Positions 17,905 through 25,881 of a DNA stretch of 64,000 nucleotides are shown here, in pieces. A program made the translations under genes and the position numbers. A model generated the notes under the pieces. That model had not been told where the DNA came from. It made no database searches and was given only the letters and a program-made list of their open reading frames with translations. Within the stretch, counting starts at the first letter, position 1; every line of letters starts with the position of its first letter. This DNA comes from Chloroflexi bacterium HGW-Chloroflexi-3 (GTDB taxonomy: Bacteria; Chloroflexota; Anaerolineae; Anaerolineales; Anaerolineaceae), in NCBI GenBank assembly GCA_002842045.1, contig PHBX01000008.1, positions 1-64,000 of the forward strand, read 5' to 3'.

Positions 17905-20133
17905 ATGCAAATGTTCAATCGTTCTATATGGGGAAAATCACTGGTCATAGCTCTTGTCATTGTGCTGCTGACAACCAACGTTGCCCAGGCAGCCAAACCG
18001 GTTGCCATTAAAACGCCGATCAGCGCCGAAATAGTCAGCAGCTCATATGTTGTGACTGGAACTGGAGGTGGAGCAGCAACGCAGGTATCGATTGACGGGG
18101 GAGCATGGCAGGCAACCAGCGGTGGTAAGAACTGGTCTTACACCTGGGACACCACCCTTTATAGCGACGGCCAGCACACAGTGACCGCCCAATATACAGA
18201 TGGCACGAGCGCAAGTAGTGTGAATGTGACAGTTGCCAATAGTGCCAGTGGTCCGCGTCAGCCCGCCATTGGTGAAGTTCTGATCAATGAGTTCGTCGCA
18301 GCAAACGGCACGGTACAAACCAGTGAATGGATCGAGCTATACAACATCACGACAGAATCACTGGATATCAGTTCTATGTGGATCGACGACATTAGTGGCG
18401 GGGGCGGTGCACCCCAGCAAATTCCTGCCGGCACGACTATAGAATCTGGTGGTTATTATGTTATGACCCTTAGCTCATATCTCAACAACACCGGAGATGA
18501 TGTACGTTTCCTGGGTCAGGATGGAGTCACTATTTACGATGCATACACGTACAGCTCAGCCACAACCGATATGAGCTGGTGTCGTAAACCAGATGGCAGC
18601 AATTGGAGCGCCATTGAATGCAGCCCAACCCAGGGCAGCACCAATAACCCTCCCCTGCCAGCGGGTACCTGGACACCCGGCACACTTGAAATCCATATTT
18701 TGAACGTTGGACAGGGCGAGTCACAACTCATCATCGGTCCGACAGGCAGAACCCTGTTGATCGATATCAATGAGAACAGTTGGAATACCAACCAAGGCGC
18801 AACCTGGGTGGCCAGCGAGATCCGCCGTATTACCGGCAGCAGCCATCTGGATTATGTGATGGCAACCCACTGGCATCTTGATCACATAGGCTACGCTGGA
18901 TATGGCGGCATCTGGTCATTGCTTGAACAACAGGGCATCGCTGTGGATGTGTTGATCGACCGTGACGGCGGCACCTGGGTGGATTCAAATAGCGACGGCA
19001 TCTGTGACCCCGACCTGGAAGTTGTCTGGCATAATGCCGGGACTGTGTCCGGCACAGCCCGCAACTGGGTCTGTTGGGTTTCTGATCCCACAACTGTTGC
19101 CAGTCAGATCCGCCAACTAGCCCAAATTAATTCCACCACACAAATTGATCTTGGCATGGCAGATGGTGTAACCGTCAAGGTGGTTCAGGTGGATGCCCAG
19201 GGGGTGATGCAGGCGGATGGGGTCACTCCGGTCGCCGGTGATCATACCCTGGATGCACTGCCTACTTCCGAAAACGATTATTCGATCACCCTTTGGCTCA
19301 ACTGGAGCAAATTCGACTTCGTGACCGGCGGCGATACAGATGGCGAATATGCCACCAGTTCGTATGGTTATTCCTATAATGATGTAGAAACCGATATTGC
19401 CGCCCGGATCGGCCAGGATGTCGAGGTTATCTCAGTTAATCACCACGGTTCAGCCCATTCAACCAATGCAGCTTATGTCAGTACCCTCAACCCGGATGCG
19501 GCCATCATAAGCGTAGGCAGCACCAATACCTACGGCCATCCAGACCAGACCGTGCTTGACCGTTTGTACACCAACGGCACCATGCGTTATCTGACCCAAA
19601 TTGGTGATCCAAACCGTGATTACTATGATTCTGTCATCGCAAATGGGAATGTGATGGTTCAGGTCACCGATGGCATCAATTACACAGTGCACGGAGACCC
19701 TTATGTGGCGACTGACCCCGCTGGAAATCCAGACATCCCGCGAACACCAGTAGTTGGTGAAGTGTTGTTGAACGAGTTCCTGCCTGCGCCACAAACTCTC
19801 TTCACCACCGAATGGGTCGAGCTTTACAATCCGACCAGTGAGCGGCTGGATATCAGTGGTATGTGGATCGATGACCTGTTGAATGCCGGCGGTGCGCCCA
19901 AACAAATCCCAGCGGGGACTATTCTCGAACCCGCCAGTTATTACGTCATGGAAATGACAAACTATCTGAACAATACCGGCGATGATGTGCGCCTGCTGGG
20001 TACAGATGGTGTCACGGTTTACGACACTTATACCTACGCCAGTGTCAGTTACGATCTCTCGTATTGCCGCTTGCCGGACGGCGGAACCTGGGCATCCAAC
20101 TGCACTGCCAGCAAAGGCCTGACCAACCAATAA
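17905..20133 (+). CDS. Secreted protein: two lamin-tail domains around a ComEC-type metallo-beta-lactamase domain
   Basis: This is a 742-residue exported protein. The signal peptide is residues 1-29 (ends NVAQAA), followed by a short Ig-like region (about 35-110), lamin-tail domain 1 (about 122-245) and a metallo-beta-lactamase domain (about 255-590). The latter has LNVGQGESQ, the metal motif HWHLDH, and VNHHGSAHST, typical of ComEC-like hydrolases that act on nucleic acids or related phosphodiesters. Lamin-tail domain 2 (about 620-740) ends the protein. The two lamin-tail domains are clear duplicates (both contain GEVL.NEF, EW.ELYN, MWIDD, QIPAGT, YLNNTGDDVR). All metal ligands appear present. 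AAGGAG precedes ATG 17905. An extracellular nuclease or nutrient-acquisition role is inferred. Confidence 0.88.
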   Translation: MQMFNRSIWGKSLVIALVIVLLTTNVAQAAKPVAIKTPISAEIVSSSYVVTGTGGGAATQVSIDGGAWQATSGGKNWSYTWDTTLYSDGQHTVTAQYTDGTSASSVNVTVANSASGPRQPAIGEVLINEFVAANGTVQTSEWIELYNITTESLDISSMWIDDISGGGGAPQQIPAGTTIESGGYYVMTLSSYLNNTGDDVRFLGQDGVTIYDAYTYSSATTDMSWCRKPDGSNWSAIECSPTQGSTNNPPLPAGTWTPGTLEIHILNVGQGESQLIIGPTGRTLLIDINENSWNTNQGATWVASEIRRITGSSHLDYVMATHWHLDHIGYAGYGGIWSLLEQQGIAVDVLIDRDGGTWVDSNSDGICDPDLEVVWHNAGTVSGTARNWVCWVSDPTTVASQIRQLAQINSTTQIDLGMADGVTVKVVQVDAQGVMQADGVTPVAGDHTLDALPTSENDYSITLWLNWSKFDFVTGGDTDGEYATSSYGYSYNDVETDIAARIGQDVEVISVNHHGSAHSTNAAYVSTLNPDAAIISVGSTNTYGHPDQTVLDRLYTNGTMRYLTQIGDPNRDYYDSVIANGNVMVQVTDGINYTVHGDPYVATDPAGNPDIPRTPVVGEVLLNEFLPAPQTLFTTEWVELYNPTSERLDISGMWIDDLLNAGGAPKQIPAGTILEPASYYVMEMTNYLNNTGDDVRLLGTDGVTVYDTYTYASVSYDLSYCRLPDGGTWASNCTASKGLTNQ

Positions 20134-20321
20134 AAGATGCTAATGCATTTCCCCCCAAATCTGCTGAAATACAGTTTCAGCGATGCCTTCGGGCATTAAA
20201 CTTTTGCCGGCGTGCCCCCCTCACGTCGGCGATCGTTTTTAATTCATCATCATTAATTTTTAAGCCGACAGCATGGATCTTTTGAACTATTTTTTCCACC
20301 GGTGACTTGACTCGAACCCCA

Positions 20322-20460
20322 TCGATCTTTTGACTCCCGTGCCGCAAATCGTGGCCAGTTCAGGGAAAGTACCTGTCCTGGCCACCATTTTGCTTTAAGT
20401 TCCACCGGCTTTAGAGAAGCGCATCAAACAGTCAGCAGAGCGCTTTGTAGATTGTTCCAA
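20322..20460 (+). repeat. Stem-loop repeat family 1, copy b
   Basis: The framework GCAAATCGTGGCCAG (20344-20358) pairs with CTGGCCACCATTTTGC (20378-20393), with a mismatch at the same place as in copy a. The inner stem CAGG/CCTG differs from the other copies. It is followed by ccaccggctttagagaagcgcatcaaa and cagcagagcgctttg, homologous to the segment after copy a. Confidence 0.65.
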
Positions 20461-20589
20461 CCTAGTCGCGCCTGCAGGCCTGTTTCATGCGCTGATCCCC
20501 AAACTACAGCCCCAATCCGATCTAATCCTATCCGCACACTACAGCACCCTTTGATAGCAGATCCACTCCCAAACTCGACCTAATCCTTC

Positions 20590-20738
20590 ACGAGCTCACT
20601 TTGCATTACAATCGATCTTCGACCCGAACAACGTCGGCAGCTCGCGTCCGCCGAAGGTGTCGAGCCGATAGGCGATGAGTTACCGAAGGACCCCCCGGCG
20701 CGTGCCATACCCCCCTTTCAAAAGCGCGCTTCGGCTGA
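20590..20738 (+). repeat. Dispersed repeat family 2, copy c
   Basis: The body contains gcagctcgcgtccgccgaagg, gtgtcgagccgataggcgatg, cgtgccatac and ctttcaaaagcgcgcttcggctg. It lacks a clear opening hairpin and the terminal accactccgctgcc segment, so it is partial at both ends. Confidence 0.7.
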
Positions 20739-20784
20739 TTATTCAATGGTCTTCACTATTATGGTGAATAAATACATTTTTATA

Positions 20785-20790
20785 TATAAT
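20785..20790 (+). promoter_or_regulatory. Candidate -10 element for the 20812 gene
   Basis: A consensus TATAAT at 20785-20790 lies 17 bases after a weak -35 (TGGTGA 20762-20767) and directly upstream of the small gene. If it is used, the transcript would start near 20797, which favours the ATG at 20812 over the GTG at 20806. Confidence 0.4.
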
Positions 20791-20811
20791 AGAGGAGCTT
20801 GAAAGGTGCAC

Positions 20812-21132
20812 ATGTTTTCATATAAAAGTTTAGGTGACGCAGTCCAGTTATGGACTGAAAAAAGAGAATTACTGAAAGATTGTTATGTCTTTCGTGATGC
20901 TACTAAACATTTTAGGAATAATAAATTAGTTGGAGTTTTGTATCGAATTAGAGATTACAAACCAGAAAAATTTAGCAAGGCAATAAAATCTAATTGGCAG
21001 GAAGATAGAATACTTCCATCTTGTTTGCTTGGTATTGAGGGATGGGAATCTGAATATCATTTGATATCAGAGGATGAAGCTAAAAGAATTTTGATTGAAT
21101 GGGGTTTAGATCCTTCTGAATTGTATGATTGA
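20812..21132 (+). CDS. Hypothetical protein, about 107 residues
   Basis: This short soluble protein is rich in charged residues and has no signal peptide, membrane segment or domain I recognise. Visible features are VLYRIRDYKPEKF in the middle, a GIEGWESEYHL segment and an acidic C-terminus (LIEWGLDPSELYD). Coding character is good and it has a Shine-Dalgarno (GAAAGG) five bases before ATG 20812. A GTG at 20806 with AGGAG eight bases upstream would add two residues. It stands alone between repeats, like a cassette gene, and its AT content differs sharply from the GC-rich repeats around it. Confidence 0.65.
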   Translation: MFSYKSLGDAVQLWTEKRELLKDCYVFRDATKHFRNNKLVGVLYRIRDYKPEKFSKAIKSNWQEDRILPSCLLGIEGWESEYHLISEDEAKRILIEWGLDPSELYD

Positions 21133-21174
21133 TTTATAATTTCGTTATCAATCCCAGTCAGATATTTTTGCATG

Positions 21175-21290
21175 GATTATTTGCATTAGAATCGATCTCA
21201 TTCCCGAGCTACGCCAGCAGACTCGCGTCCGTTGTTTTCCCCCCTGGCGCGTGCCATACCCCCCTTTCAAAAGCGCGTTCCGGGTTATCC
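21175..21290 (+). repeat. Dispersed repeat family 2, copy d
   Basis: The copy contains gcattagaatcgatctcattccc, cgccagcagactcgcgtccg and cctggcgcgtgccatacc, then ctttcaaaagcgcgttccgg. Compared with copies a and b, the segment between cgcgtccg and ccccctgg is deleted and replaced by ttgttttc. The same deletion is present in the copy at 39544-39690, so d and e form a subfamily. Confidence 0.7.
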
Positions 21291-21336
21291 ATGTTAGCCT
21301 AATCTTTCCGCCGGCTCGGTTCCTGACCTTATCCCC

Positions 21337-21475
21337 ATCGACATGCTCCCTTCCATGAAGCGCAAATCGTGTTTTATTCATAAAAACATAAAACACCATT
21401 TGTGCCACCTCTCCACCGGCTGCAGAGATCAAACGCCAAAGCTGCAGCAGATCGCTTTATTTCCAGAATCCACAG
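21337..21475 (+). repeat. Stem-loop repeat family 1, copy c
   Basis: The arms GCGCAAATCGTGTTTTAT (21360-21377) and ATAAAACACCATTTGTGC (21388-21405) pair with one G-T pair and the same C/C mismatch as copy a. The loop tcataaaaac is nearly the loop of copy a. It is preceded by ccggctcggttcctgacc and followed by ccaccggctgcagagatc and gcagcagatcgcttt. Confidence 0.7.
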
Positions 21476-21698
21476 AAAGCGCGTGGATCTGGAAAACAGC
21501 GCCTGCAGGCAACTTTCGCGTTTTTCAAGAATTAAACCATTCTTAATCCTGTCATTCTTTCGGTGGTCGTCCGTGGACCAGCTTTCCCCTGTTTCATTTT
21601 TCCAGTTTTTCCGGAAACAAAAATCCTATTGTTCTTTCCTGCTTTGCTCTCGGAGAAAAAGTGGTCCACACTGAAATTTTTTAAAATATAAAACTTAT

Positions 21699-21883
21699 AG
21701 TTAAACCGCAGTCTATTTTTTCCCTTCCAGTCTTGGGCTGTGGACGGACATCAAAGTGCATCGACGTCCGTCCACAGCTTAATCGCATTCTAGTTAAACC
21801 GCGAGCTAGTTTTTCCCTCCCGGCTTTGGCTGGAGAAGGTCGTCAAAGTGCATCGACAACCTTCTCCAGCTTAATCGCAATCT
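21699..21883 (+). repeat. Two tandem 92-93 bp stem-loop units with different stems
   Basis: Unit 1 (21699-21791) and unit 2 (21792-21883) share agttaaaccgc, tttttccct, ggct, the loop tcaaagtgcatcga and cagcttaatcgca. The stems differ: GCTGTGGACGGAC/GTCCGTCCACAGC (21737-21749, 21766-21778) and GCTGGAGAAGGT/ACCTTCTCCAGC (21829-21840, 21859-21870). Each stem pairs perfectly. Confidence 0.75.
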
Positions 21884-21904
21884 AGTTGATTTGAACGCCG
21901 TCGA

Positions 21905-22010
21905 TCTGATCCCTCCAGTGTCGGGCAATTCGTGGCCAGCCTGGAAGTGCATCCAGGCTGGCCACGAATTGCCCTAATTTTACGCCGGCTGTCAAAAAAG
22001 CGCGCCATAA
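21905..22010 (+). repeat. Stem-loop repeat family 1, copy d (perfect 23-bp stem)
   Basis: The left arm 21923-21945 (GGGCAATTCGTGGCC...) is perfectly complementary to the right arm 21952-21974 over 23 bases, around a six-base loop agtgca. This copy has lost the C/C mismatch of copies a and c. It is followed by tacgccggctgtcaaaaaag, related to the segments after the other copies. Confidence 0.75.
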
Positions 22011-22068
22011 CGGCTTCATTATGTATCAGCACTTCCCTTCGCTCAGGGCTTCACATGCTTCAGGTCGT

Positions 22069-22188
22069 TTTCGCGCTTTTAAAGAATCAAACCAAACTTA
22101 ATTGTGTCATTCTTTCAGTGGTCGTCCGTGGACAACCTTTCCCGTGTTGGGCTTTGGACAGCCGTCCATGCACTAGGACGGCTGTCCA
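22069..22188 (+). repeat. Second copy of a direct repeat ending in a perfect hairpin
   Basis: The segment 22069-22133 matches 21514-21578 (both run from tttcgcg through gtcattctttc to gtggtcgtccgtggac). After it comes the perfect hairpin TGGACAGCCGTCC (22155-22167) / GGACGGCTGTCCA (22176-22188) with loop atgcacta, the inverse of the agtgcat loop found in the neighbouring units. Confidence 0.7.
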
Positions 22189-22214
22189 TTGCAGCCATTT
22201 TGCCATTCGATCCG

Positions 22215-22361
22215 TACCGTTTATTCGTTCTTTGCAGAGACAGGATACAATAATCGCCTGAACCAGAATGGCAACCAATGAAAGTACCATCATACCTATG
22301 GAAATTTCACCAAATTCTGCTGCTTTATGACCTGATTTTTAAAAACCATTCAGAAAGTCGC
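22215..22361 (-). pseudogene. Possible membrane-protein fragment
   Basis: On the minus strand a frame opens after TAA and reads GHKAAEFGEISIGMMVLSLV followed by AILVQAIIVSCLCKERING. That looks like the interior of a small polytopic membrane protein: a short loop and one hydrophobic helix. Coding sense is lost when the frame runs into the hairpin repeat at 22155-22188. There is no Shine-Dalgarno, and the family is not recognised. A remnant truncated by the repeat array is the best guess. Confidence 0.3.
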
Positions 22362-22368
22362 CCAATTG

Positions 22369-23505
22369 TTAGTTTTTGAGAATTTCTTTTAAAGCAGCCA
22401 AAAGGAGTATTATATTCTCTCTACGAGAAGAATAACCCATCAGTCCAACTCGCCAAACTTTTCCTTTCAATTCCCCTAAACCGCCGCCGACTTCAATATT
22501 ATATTCATTCAGGAGGAGCGAACGAACTATAGGCTCTTCTACATTTTCAGGAACTCGAACTGTTGTAAGAGATTCCAAACGGTATTTTTCTTCCACATGA
22601 CAGCTAAGGTTTATTTCTGTGAGCCCATTCCAGAATAACTCTGCATTCTTGCGATGGCGTTGCCAGCGATTTTCAAGACCTTCTTCCGCCACGATCCGTA
22701 AGGCTTCATAAAATCCATACACATTTGAAATTGGTGCAGTGTGGTGATAGGTTCGTTCTTTTCCCCAATACTGTTGAACCACCTTCAGATCGAGATACCA
22801 GTTTGGTACCGATGTTTTTCGAGCAGTCAGCTTTTCCACAGCTCTTTCGCCGAGGGTAATGGGACTCATACCAGGTGGGCAACTTAAACATTTCTGTGAT
22901 CCACTATAACAAACATCAATATCTTGCCGATCAACGAACAACGGAATGCCTCCCAGCGATGTGACAGCATCAACAATCACAATCGCTCCGGCAGCATGGG
23001 CGATTGAAATGATCTGATCTAGGGGTTGTTTGGCACCGGTCGACGTTTCAGCATGAACGATACAAACCACTTTCGAAGGATGGGATTTCAATGCTTCGGA
23101 TACTTCTTCCTCTTTAAAAACTTGACCCCAGGGACAAGTAATTATTTTGACATTTCCCCTGTAGCGTTGTGCCATATCTGCAAGCCGTAGACCGAAATAA
23201 CCACTTGCGCATACCAAAACACCATCGCCAGGTTCAACCATGTTTGCAACTGCAGCTTCCATTGCAGCGCTACCAGTTCCTGAAATGGGAATAGTAAATC
23301 GATTTTCAGTTTGAAAAGCATAACGAAGTAATTCCTGGGTATGATCCATCAACTCGATAAACCACGGATCAAGATGTCCCAATAAAGGGGTTGTCTGAGC
23401 ACGCAGAATGCGTGGATCAACTGTGCTTGGTCCGGGACCTAATAATAACCTGGGGGATACATTCAATTCAGGCGTATTGGATGGTACTGGAATAATTGTT
23501 GTCAT
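22369..23505 (-). CDS. Class V aminotransferase (alanine/serine-glyoxylate type)
   Basis: This 378-residue PLP enzyme has the family N-terminus LLLGPGPSTVDPRIL, ISGTGSAAMEAAVANM, HAETSTGAKQPL, the PLP aspartate in IVIVDAVTSLGG and the Schiff-base lysine in YSGSQKCLS. These are features of alanine-glyoxylate, serine-pyruvate and related 2-oxo-acid aminotransferases. Its start overlaps the stop of the preceding deoxyribosyltransferase-like gene by four bases (ATGA), so it is translationally coupled to them and is the last gene of the leftward operon. In this locus a two-carbon oxo acid such as glyoxylate is a plausible substrate (inference). Confidence 0.87.
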   Translation of the reverse strand: MTTIIPVPSNTPELNVSPRLLLGPGPSTVDPRILRAQTTPLLGHLDPWFIELMDHTQELLRYAFQTENRFTIPISGTGSAAMEAAVANMVEPGDGVLVCASGYFGLRLADMAQRYRGNVKIITCPWGQVFKEEEVSEALKSHPSKVVCIVHAETSTGAKQPLDQIISIAHAAGAIVIVDAVTSLGGIPLFVDRQDIDVCYSGSQKCLSCPPGMSPITLGERAVEKLTARKTSVPNWYLDLKVVQQYWGKERTYHHTAPISNVYGFYEALRIVAEEGLENRWQRHRKNAELFWNGLTEINLSCHVEEKYRLESLTTVRVPENVEEPIVRSLLLNEYNIEVGGGLGELKGKVWRVGLMGYSSRRENIILLLAALKEILKN

Positions 23506-23978
23506 GATAATCCTGAATTTTCAAATTCTTTTTGCCATCGGGTAAAATGCTCCAGTAAATCATCCAAATTATCATAAATGGCACCAACTTTTTCAATACA
23601 GCCCATTGTAAAGAAATTTAAGCATTCTCCAACCTGGTTTTTATCCCTCCACCAGGAGCGTTCATCTTGTAATAAACCTAAGATTCCAATTTTCTTTGGA
23701 TTTTGCTTTATCAACTCATAAAAAATCCCAATTTCGCACGCAACTCCACTACTGACATCCGGATCATCGAGATGAAGAATCATGGCATCCGCCCATAGCA
23801 ATCCCGCGAGATCTACTCCAAATACTTGGGCCGGCAGAGAAGTTGATACATCACTATTGTGTTCTTTTTCTTGAGGCACAAAACATTCGTGACCTAATTC
23901 GCGCAAGCGCTGTACATTTGATGCAATATTGGCACGGTGATATGGCGAAAAAAGTGGACCAGCGATATATAAACGCAT
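23502..23978 (-). CDS. Nucleoside 2-deoxyribosyltransferase-like protein (third of three)
   Basis: This 158-residue protein of the NDT/2-deoxynucleoside 5-phosphate N-hydrolase fold (PF05014-like) starts MRLYIAGPLFSPYHRANI. Its active-site segment reads LDDPDVSSGVACEIG with the expected nucleophile Glu82. Members exchange or hydrolyse the N-glycosidic bond of deoxynucleosides. It is most like the first gene of the trio, sharing AGPLF, YHRA, DDPDVSSG and the PKK.GILGLL block. It starts five bases before the stop of the middle copy would be reached in the opposite sense and overlaps the aminotransferase by four bases. Confidence 0.78.
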   Translation of the reverse strand: MRLYIAGPLFSPYHRANIASNVQRLRELGHECFVPQEKEHNSDVSTSLPAQVFGVDLAGLLWADAMILHLDDPDVSSGVACEIGIFYELIKQNPKKIGILGLLQDERSWWRDKNQVGECLNFFTMGCIEKVGAIYDNLDDLLEHFTRWQKEFENSGLS

Positions 23979-23982
23979 AACA

Positions 23983-24438
23983 TTATCCTTTCTCAGCTTC
24001 TAAAAGTGCCTGAACACTGGCAAAGTTCGGCACAACTTCTCCGCACTCACGGAAAGCATCACGCACTTGAGCGCAAAGAGCCTTGTCTCCAGCTGTCCAA
24101 GTCCAACCAGCTACCCGAGTGTCGTGAAGTACACCAATCATTTTGCGTTTCTGATCTTTTTTGTTTGTAAATCCAAAGAACATTCCCGCCTGAAAAGCAA
24201 CACCATCATCTATGGTATACCCATCTAGTATAGCCACCAACCATCTGCATTTCTGCAATGCAGTACAACTATCGACAAAGTTAAATCGATTTTCATCCCA
24301 TGGATTTGCTATATCTTTCCAACTATTTTCATGAGGCACAAATACCTCATGTCCTAATTTCCTGAGAGTAATAGCAAATTTTGATAGGTATTCGCGAGCG
24401 TATGGGGTTGCAACAATCCCCGTCAAAAATATTTTCAT
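23983..24438 (-). CDS. Nucleoside 2-deoxyribosyltransferase-like protein lacking the catalytic Glu (second of three)
   Basis: This 151-residue paralogue starts MKIFLTGIVATPYAREYL. The active-site region aligns as LDGYTIDDGVAFQAG, so the glutamate nucleophile seen in the flanking copies (CELG, CEIG) is a glutamine here (Gln83), and the preceding DPDV is TIDD. The rest of the fold (VPHENSW, W..AILDG, GVLHDTR) is kept. It is coupled by an ATGA overlap to the first copy. A non-catalytic partner in a hetero-oligomer, or an enzyme with another chemistry, is possible; which is unknown. Confidence 0.72.
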   Translation of the reverse strand: MKIFLTGIVATPYAREYLSKFAITLRKLGHEVFVPHENSWKDIANPWDENRFNFVDSCTALQKCRWLVAILDGYTIDDGVAFQAGMFFGFTNKKDQKRKMIGVLHDTRVAGWTWTAGDKALCAQVRDAFRECGEVVPNFASVQALLEAEKG

Positions 24439-24938
24439 CTTTTAATCTCTCCTTTTGGTCTACTTTCACCAGAGTTCCAACAATTCAAATGTTCTAAAAT
24501 ATCATTAATATTGTTATAAATGTTTCCGCTATCTAAAACACACCCCAACGTAAAAGCATTGATGGGGGGCATTTTCACATCATGTCTTCGATATGCTCGA
24601 TCATCAGTAAGGAGTCCTAAAATTCCTTTTTTGGATGGGTTAGATTGCATCATCATCCAAAATATGCCTAATTCACAAGCTAGACCACTACTAACATCTG
24701 GATCATCCAATAATGCTACAATAGCGTCAGACTCGTTGATCATGTCATAATCATCATCAAAAATTCCGATGGGTGTTGCTGGTGTACCTGTATCATTGTC
24801 AAAGGCACGAGTAACACTAAATTCATGAGGTACAAAACAGATGTACCCCTTTCTACGTAGAAACGCAGCGGTACGGGCATGTTGAGCCCTATGATATGGT
24901 GTAAACAATGGTCCTGCAACATATAGTTTTAAGGTCAT
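24435..24938 (-). CDS. Nucleoside 2-deoxyribosyltransferase-like protein (first of three)
   Basis: This 167-residue protein has the N-terminal nucleotide-fold motif KLYVAGPLFTPYHRAQ, CFVPHEFSV and the active-site segment LDDPDVSSGLACELG, in which Glu89 is the expected nucleophile. Cytoplasmic, no signal peptide. It follows the sugar-type permease gene by 16 bases and is coupled to the next copy by ATGA. In a nucleoside locus, cleavage or transfer at the deoxyribosyl bond is the natural reading. Deoxynucleotide N-hydrolases share the same fold, so the reaction is not certain. Confidence 0.8.
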   Translation of the reverse strand: MTLKLYVAGPLFTPYHRAQHARTAAFLRRKGYICFVPHEFSVTRAFDNDTGTPATPIGIFDDDYDMINESDAIVALLDDPDVSSGLACELGIFWMMMQSNPSKKGILGLLTDDRAYRRHDVKMPPINAFTLGCVLDSGNIYNNINDILEHLNCWNSGESRPKGEIKR

Positions 24939-24954
24939 ACCATATTCTCCTTTA

Positions 24955-25866
24955 CTATCCTTTCAATCCACTCATCATTACGCCTTTTACGTAATAACGT
25001 TGAAATACTAAAAATGTAATCAAAATTGGCAATGTTGCCATTACACTTGCTCCGAATGCTAGCCCCCAACGGGTATCGACCTCTGTTGTAAATGTGGCGA
25101 TTGCAACCTGAACCAGACGTTTCTCAGGACTGGGAGTCACGATTAAAGGCCAGATGAAAGAGTCCCAGCTTGCCTGGAAACGGATCAGAGAAAACGTGAT
25201 CAACGCCGGGATTGAATTTGGTATTACCACATACCAGAATGTTGATAGATAATTACACCCATCGATTCGGGCAGCATCCAACAAATCCTTTGGCATTTCA
25301 GTAAAGAATTGGCGCAATAAGAAAATACCAGATGCATTTGCAATCCATGGGATAATTAATGCTTCGTAAGAGTCTATCCAATTGAATGTACGCATCTCCA
25401 AGTATAACGGAATAGCCAAAACTTCAAAGGGAACCATCATGGTAATCAAGAACAACCCGAATAAGATATTTTTGGCCGGAAAATTAAGTTTTGCAAAAGC
25501 ATAGGCTGCCGTAGCATTTATGATCAGACTGCCAAATGTGCAGGCGATAGCCACAAAAATACTATTGCCCAGATAATGCAAAAATGAATAGGGCAAAAGG
25601 TTTATTAATTCAACAAAATTTTCCAGAGTCCAGGTTTGAGGAATCAAGGTTTTCCAACTCAAAGGGAATGCATATTGGAAAATTTCTGCTTGTGGTTTTG
25701 ATGAGGATAAGAACATATAAATAAAGGGAAAGATGAAAATAAAACCAACAATCGCCAGTACAACATATCGGAGGATTATCTGAAATATTTTTTTCCCCTT
25801 TAAGGAGCCATTTAGATGTACACCTGAGCTGGGGCTAGTACATTTGTCAAAGGTTATTGATTTCAA
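24955..25866 (-). CDS. Sugar-type (CUT1) ABC transporter permease, MalG-like
   Basis: This 303-residue inner-membrane permease has six predicted helices. The EAA loop reads ARIDGCNYLSTFWYVVIPNS, and the N-terminal helix is preceded by a 30-residue cytoplasmic tail. It works with the MalF-like permease encoded 15 bases upstream. The frame begins at TTG 25866 with GAGGAG eight bases before it; no ATG precedes the first helix, so the TTG start is probable. No ATPase gene is in the operon, which is common for CUT1 systems that share one ATPase. Confidence 0.88.
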   Translation of the reverse strand: MKSITFDKCTSPSSGVHLNGSLKGKKIFQIILRYVVLAIVGFIFIFPFIYMFLSSSKPQAEIFQYAFPLSWKTLIPQTWTLENFVELINLLPYSFLHYLGNSIFVAIACTFGSLIINATAAYAFAKLNFPAKNILFGLFLITMMVPFEVLAIPLYLEMRTFNWIDSYEALIIPWIANASGIFLLRQFFTEMPKDLLDAARIDGCNYLSTFWYVVIPNSIPALITFSLIRFQASWDSFIWPLIVTPSPEKRLVQVAIATFTTEVDTRWGLAFGASVMATLPILITFLVFQRYYVKGVMMSGLKG

Positions 25867-25881
25867 ATTACTTGCTCCTCT

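Larger units (their letters stand above)
20134..20784. other. Intergenic stretch filled with repeats
   Basis: No gene is seen. In order it holds a family 3 hairpin (GCCGGCGTG 20206-20214 with CACGTCGGC 20222-20230), a family 1 stem-loop (20322-20460) and a family 2 copy (20590-20738). This is the densest run of repeats apart from 21133-22200. Confidence 0.6.
21133..22214. other. Repeat-dense intergenic stretch
   Basis: No intact gene is seen. The segment is a mosaic of family 2 (21175-21290), family 1 (21337-21475 and 21905-22010), a direct repeat (21514-21578 and 22069-22133), two tandem stem-loop units (21699-21883) and a further hairpin (22155-22188). The short open frames here lie in repeats and are not supported. 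Confidence 0.65.

Noticed and set aside
21699..21890. Integron attC sites (GTTAAAC-like boundaries)
   Set aside because: GTTAAAC matches the R-prime consensus by chance, but no matching complementary box or L boxes are found, and there is no integrase in the window.
21699..22188. CRISPR array
   Set aside because: Units are 92-93 bp with internal hairpins, there are only two tandem units, and the variable parts are self-complementary stems rather than spacers. No cas genes.
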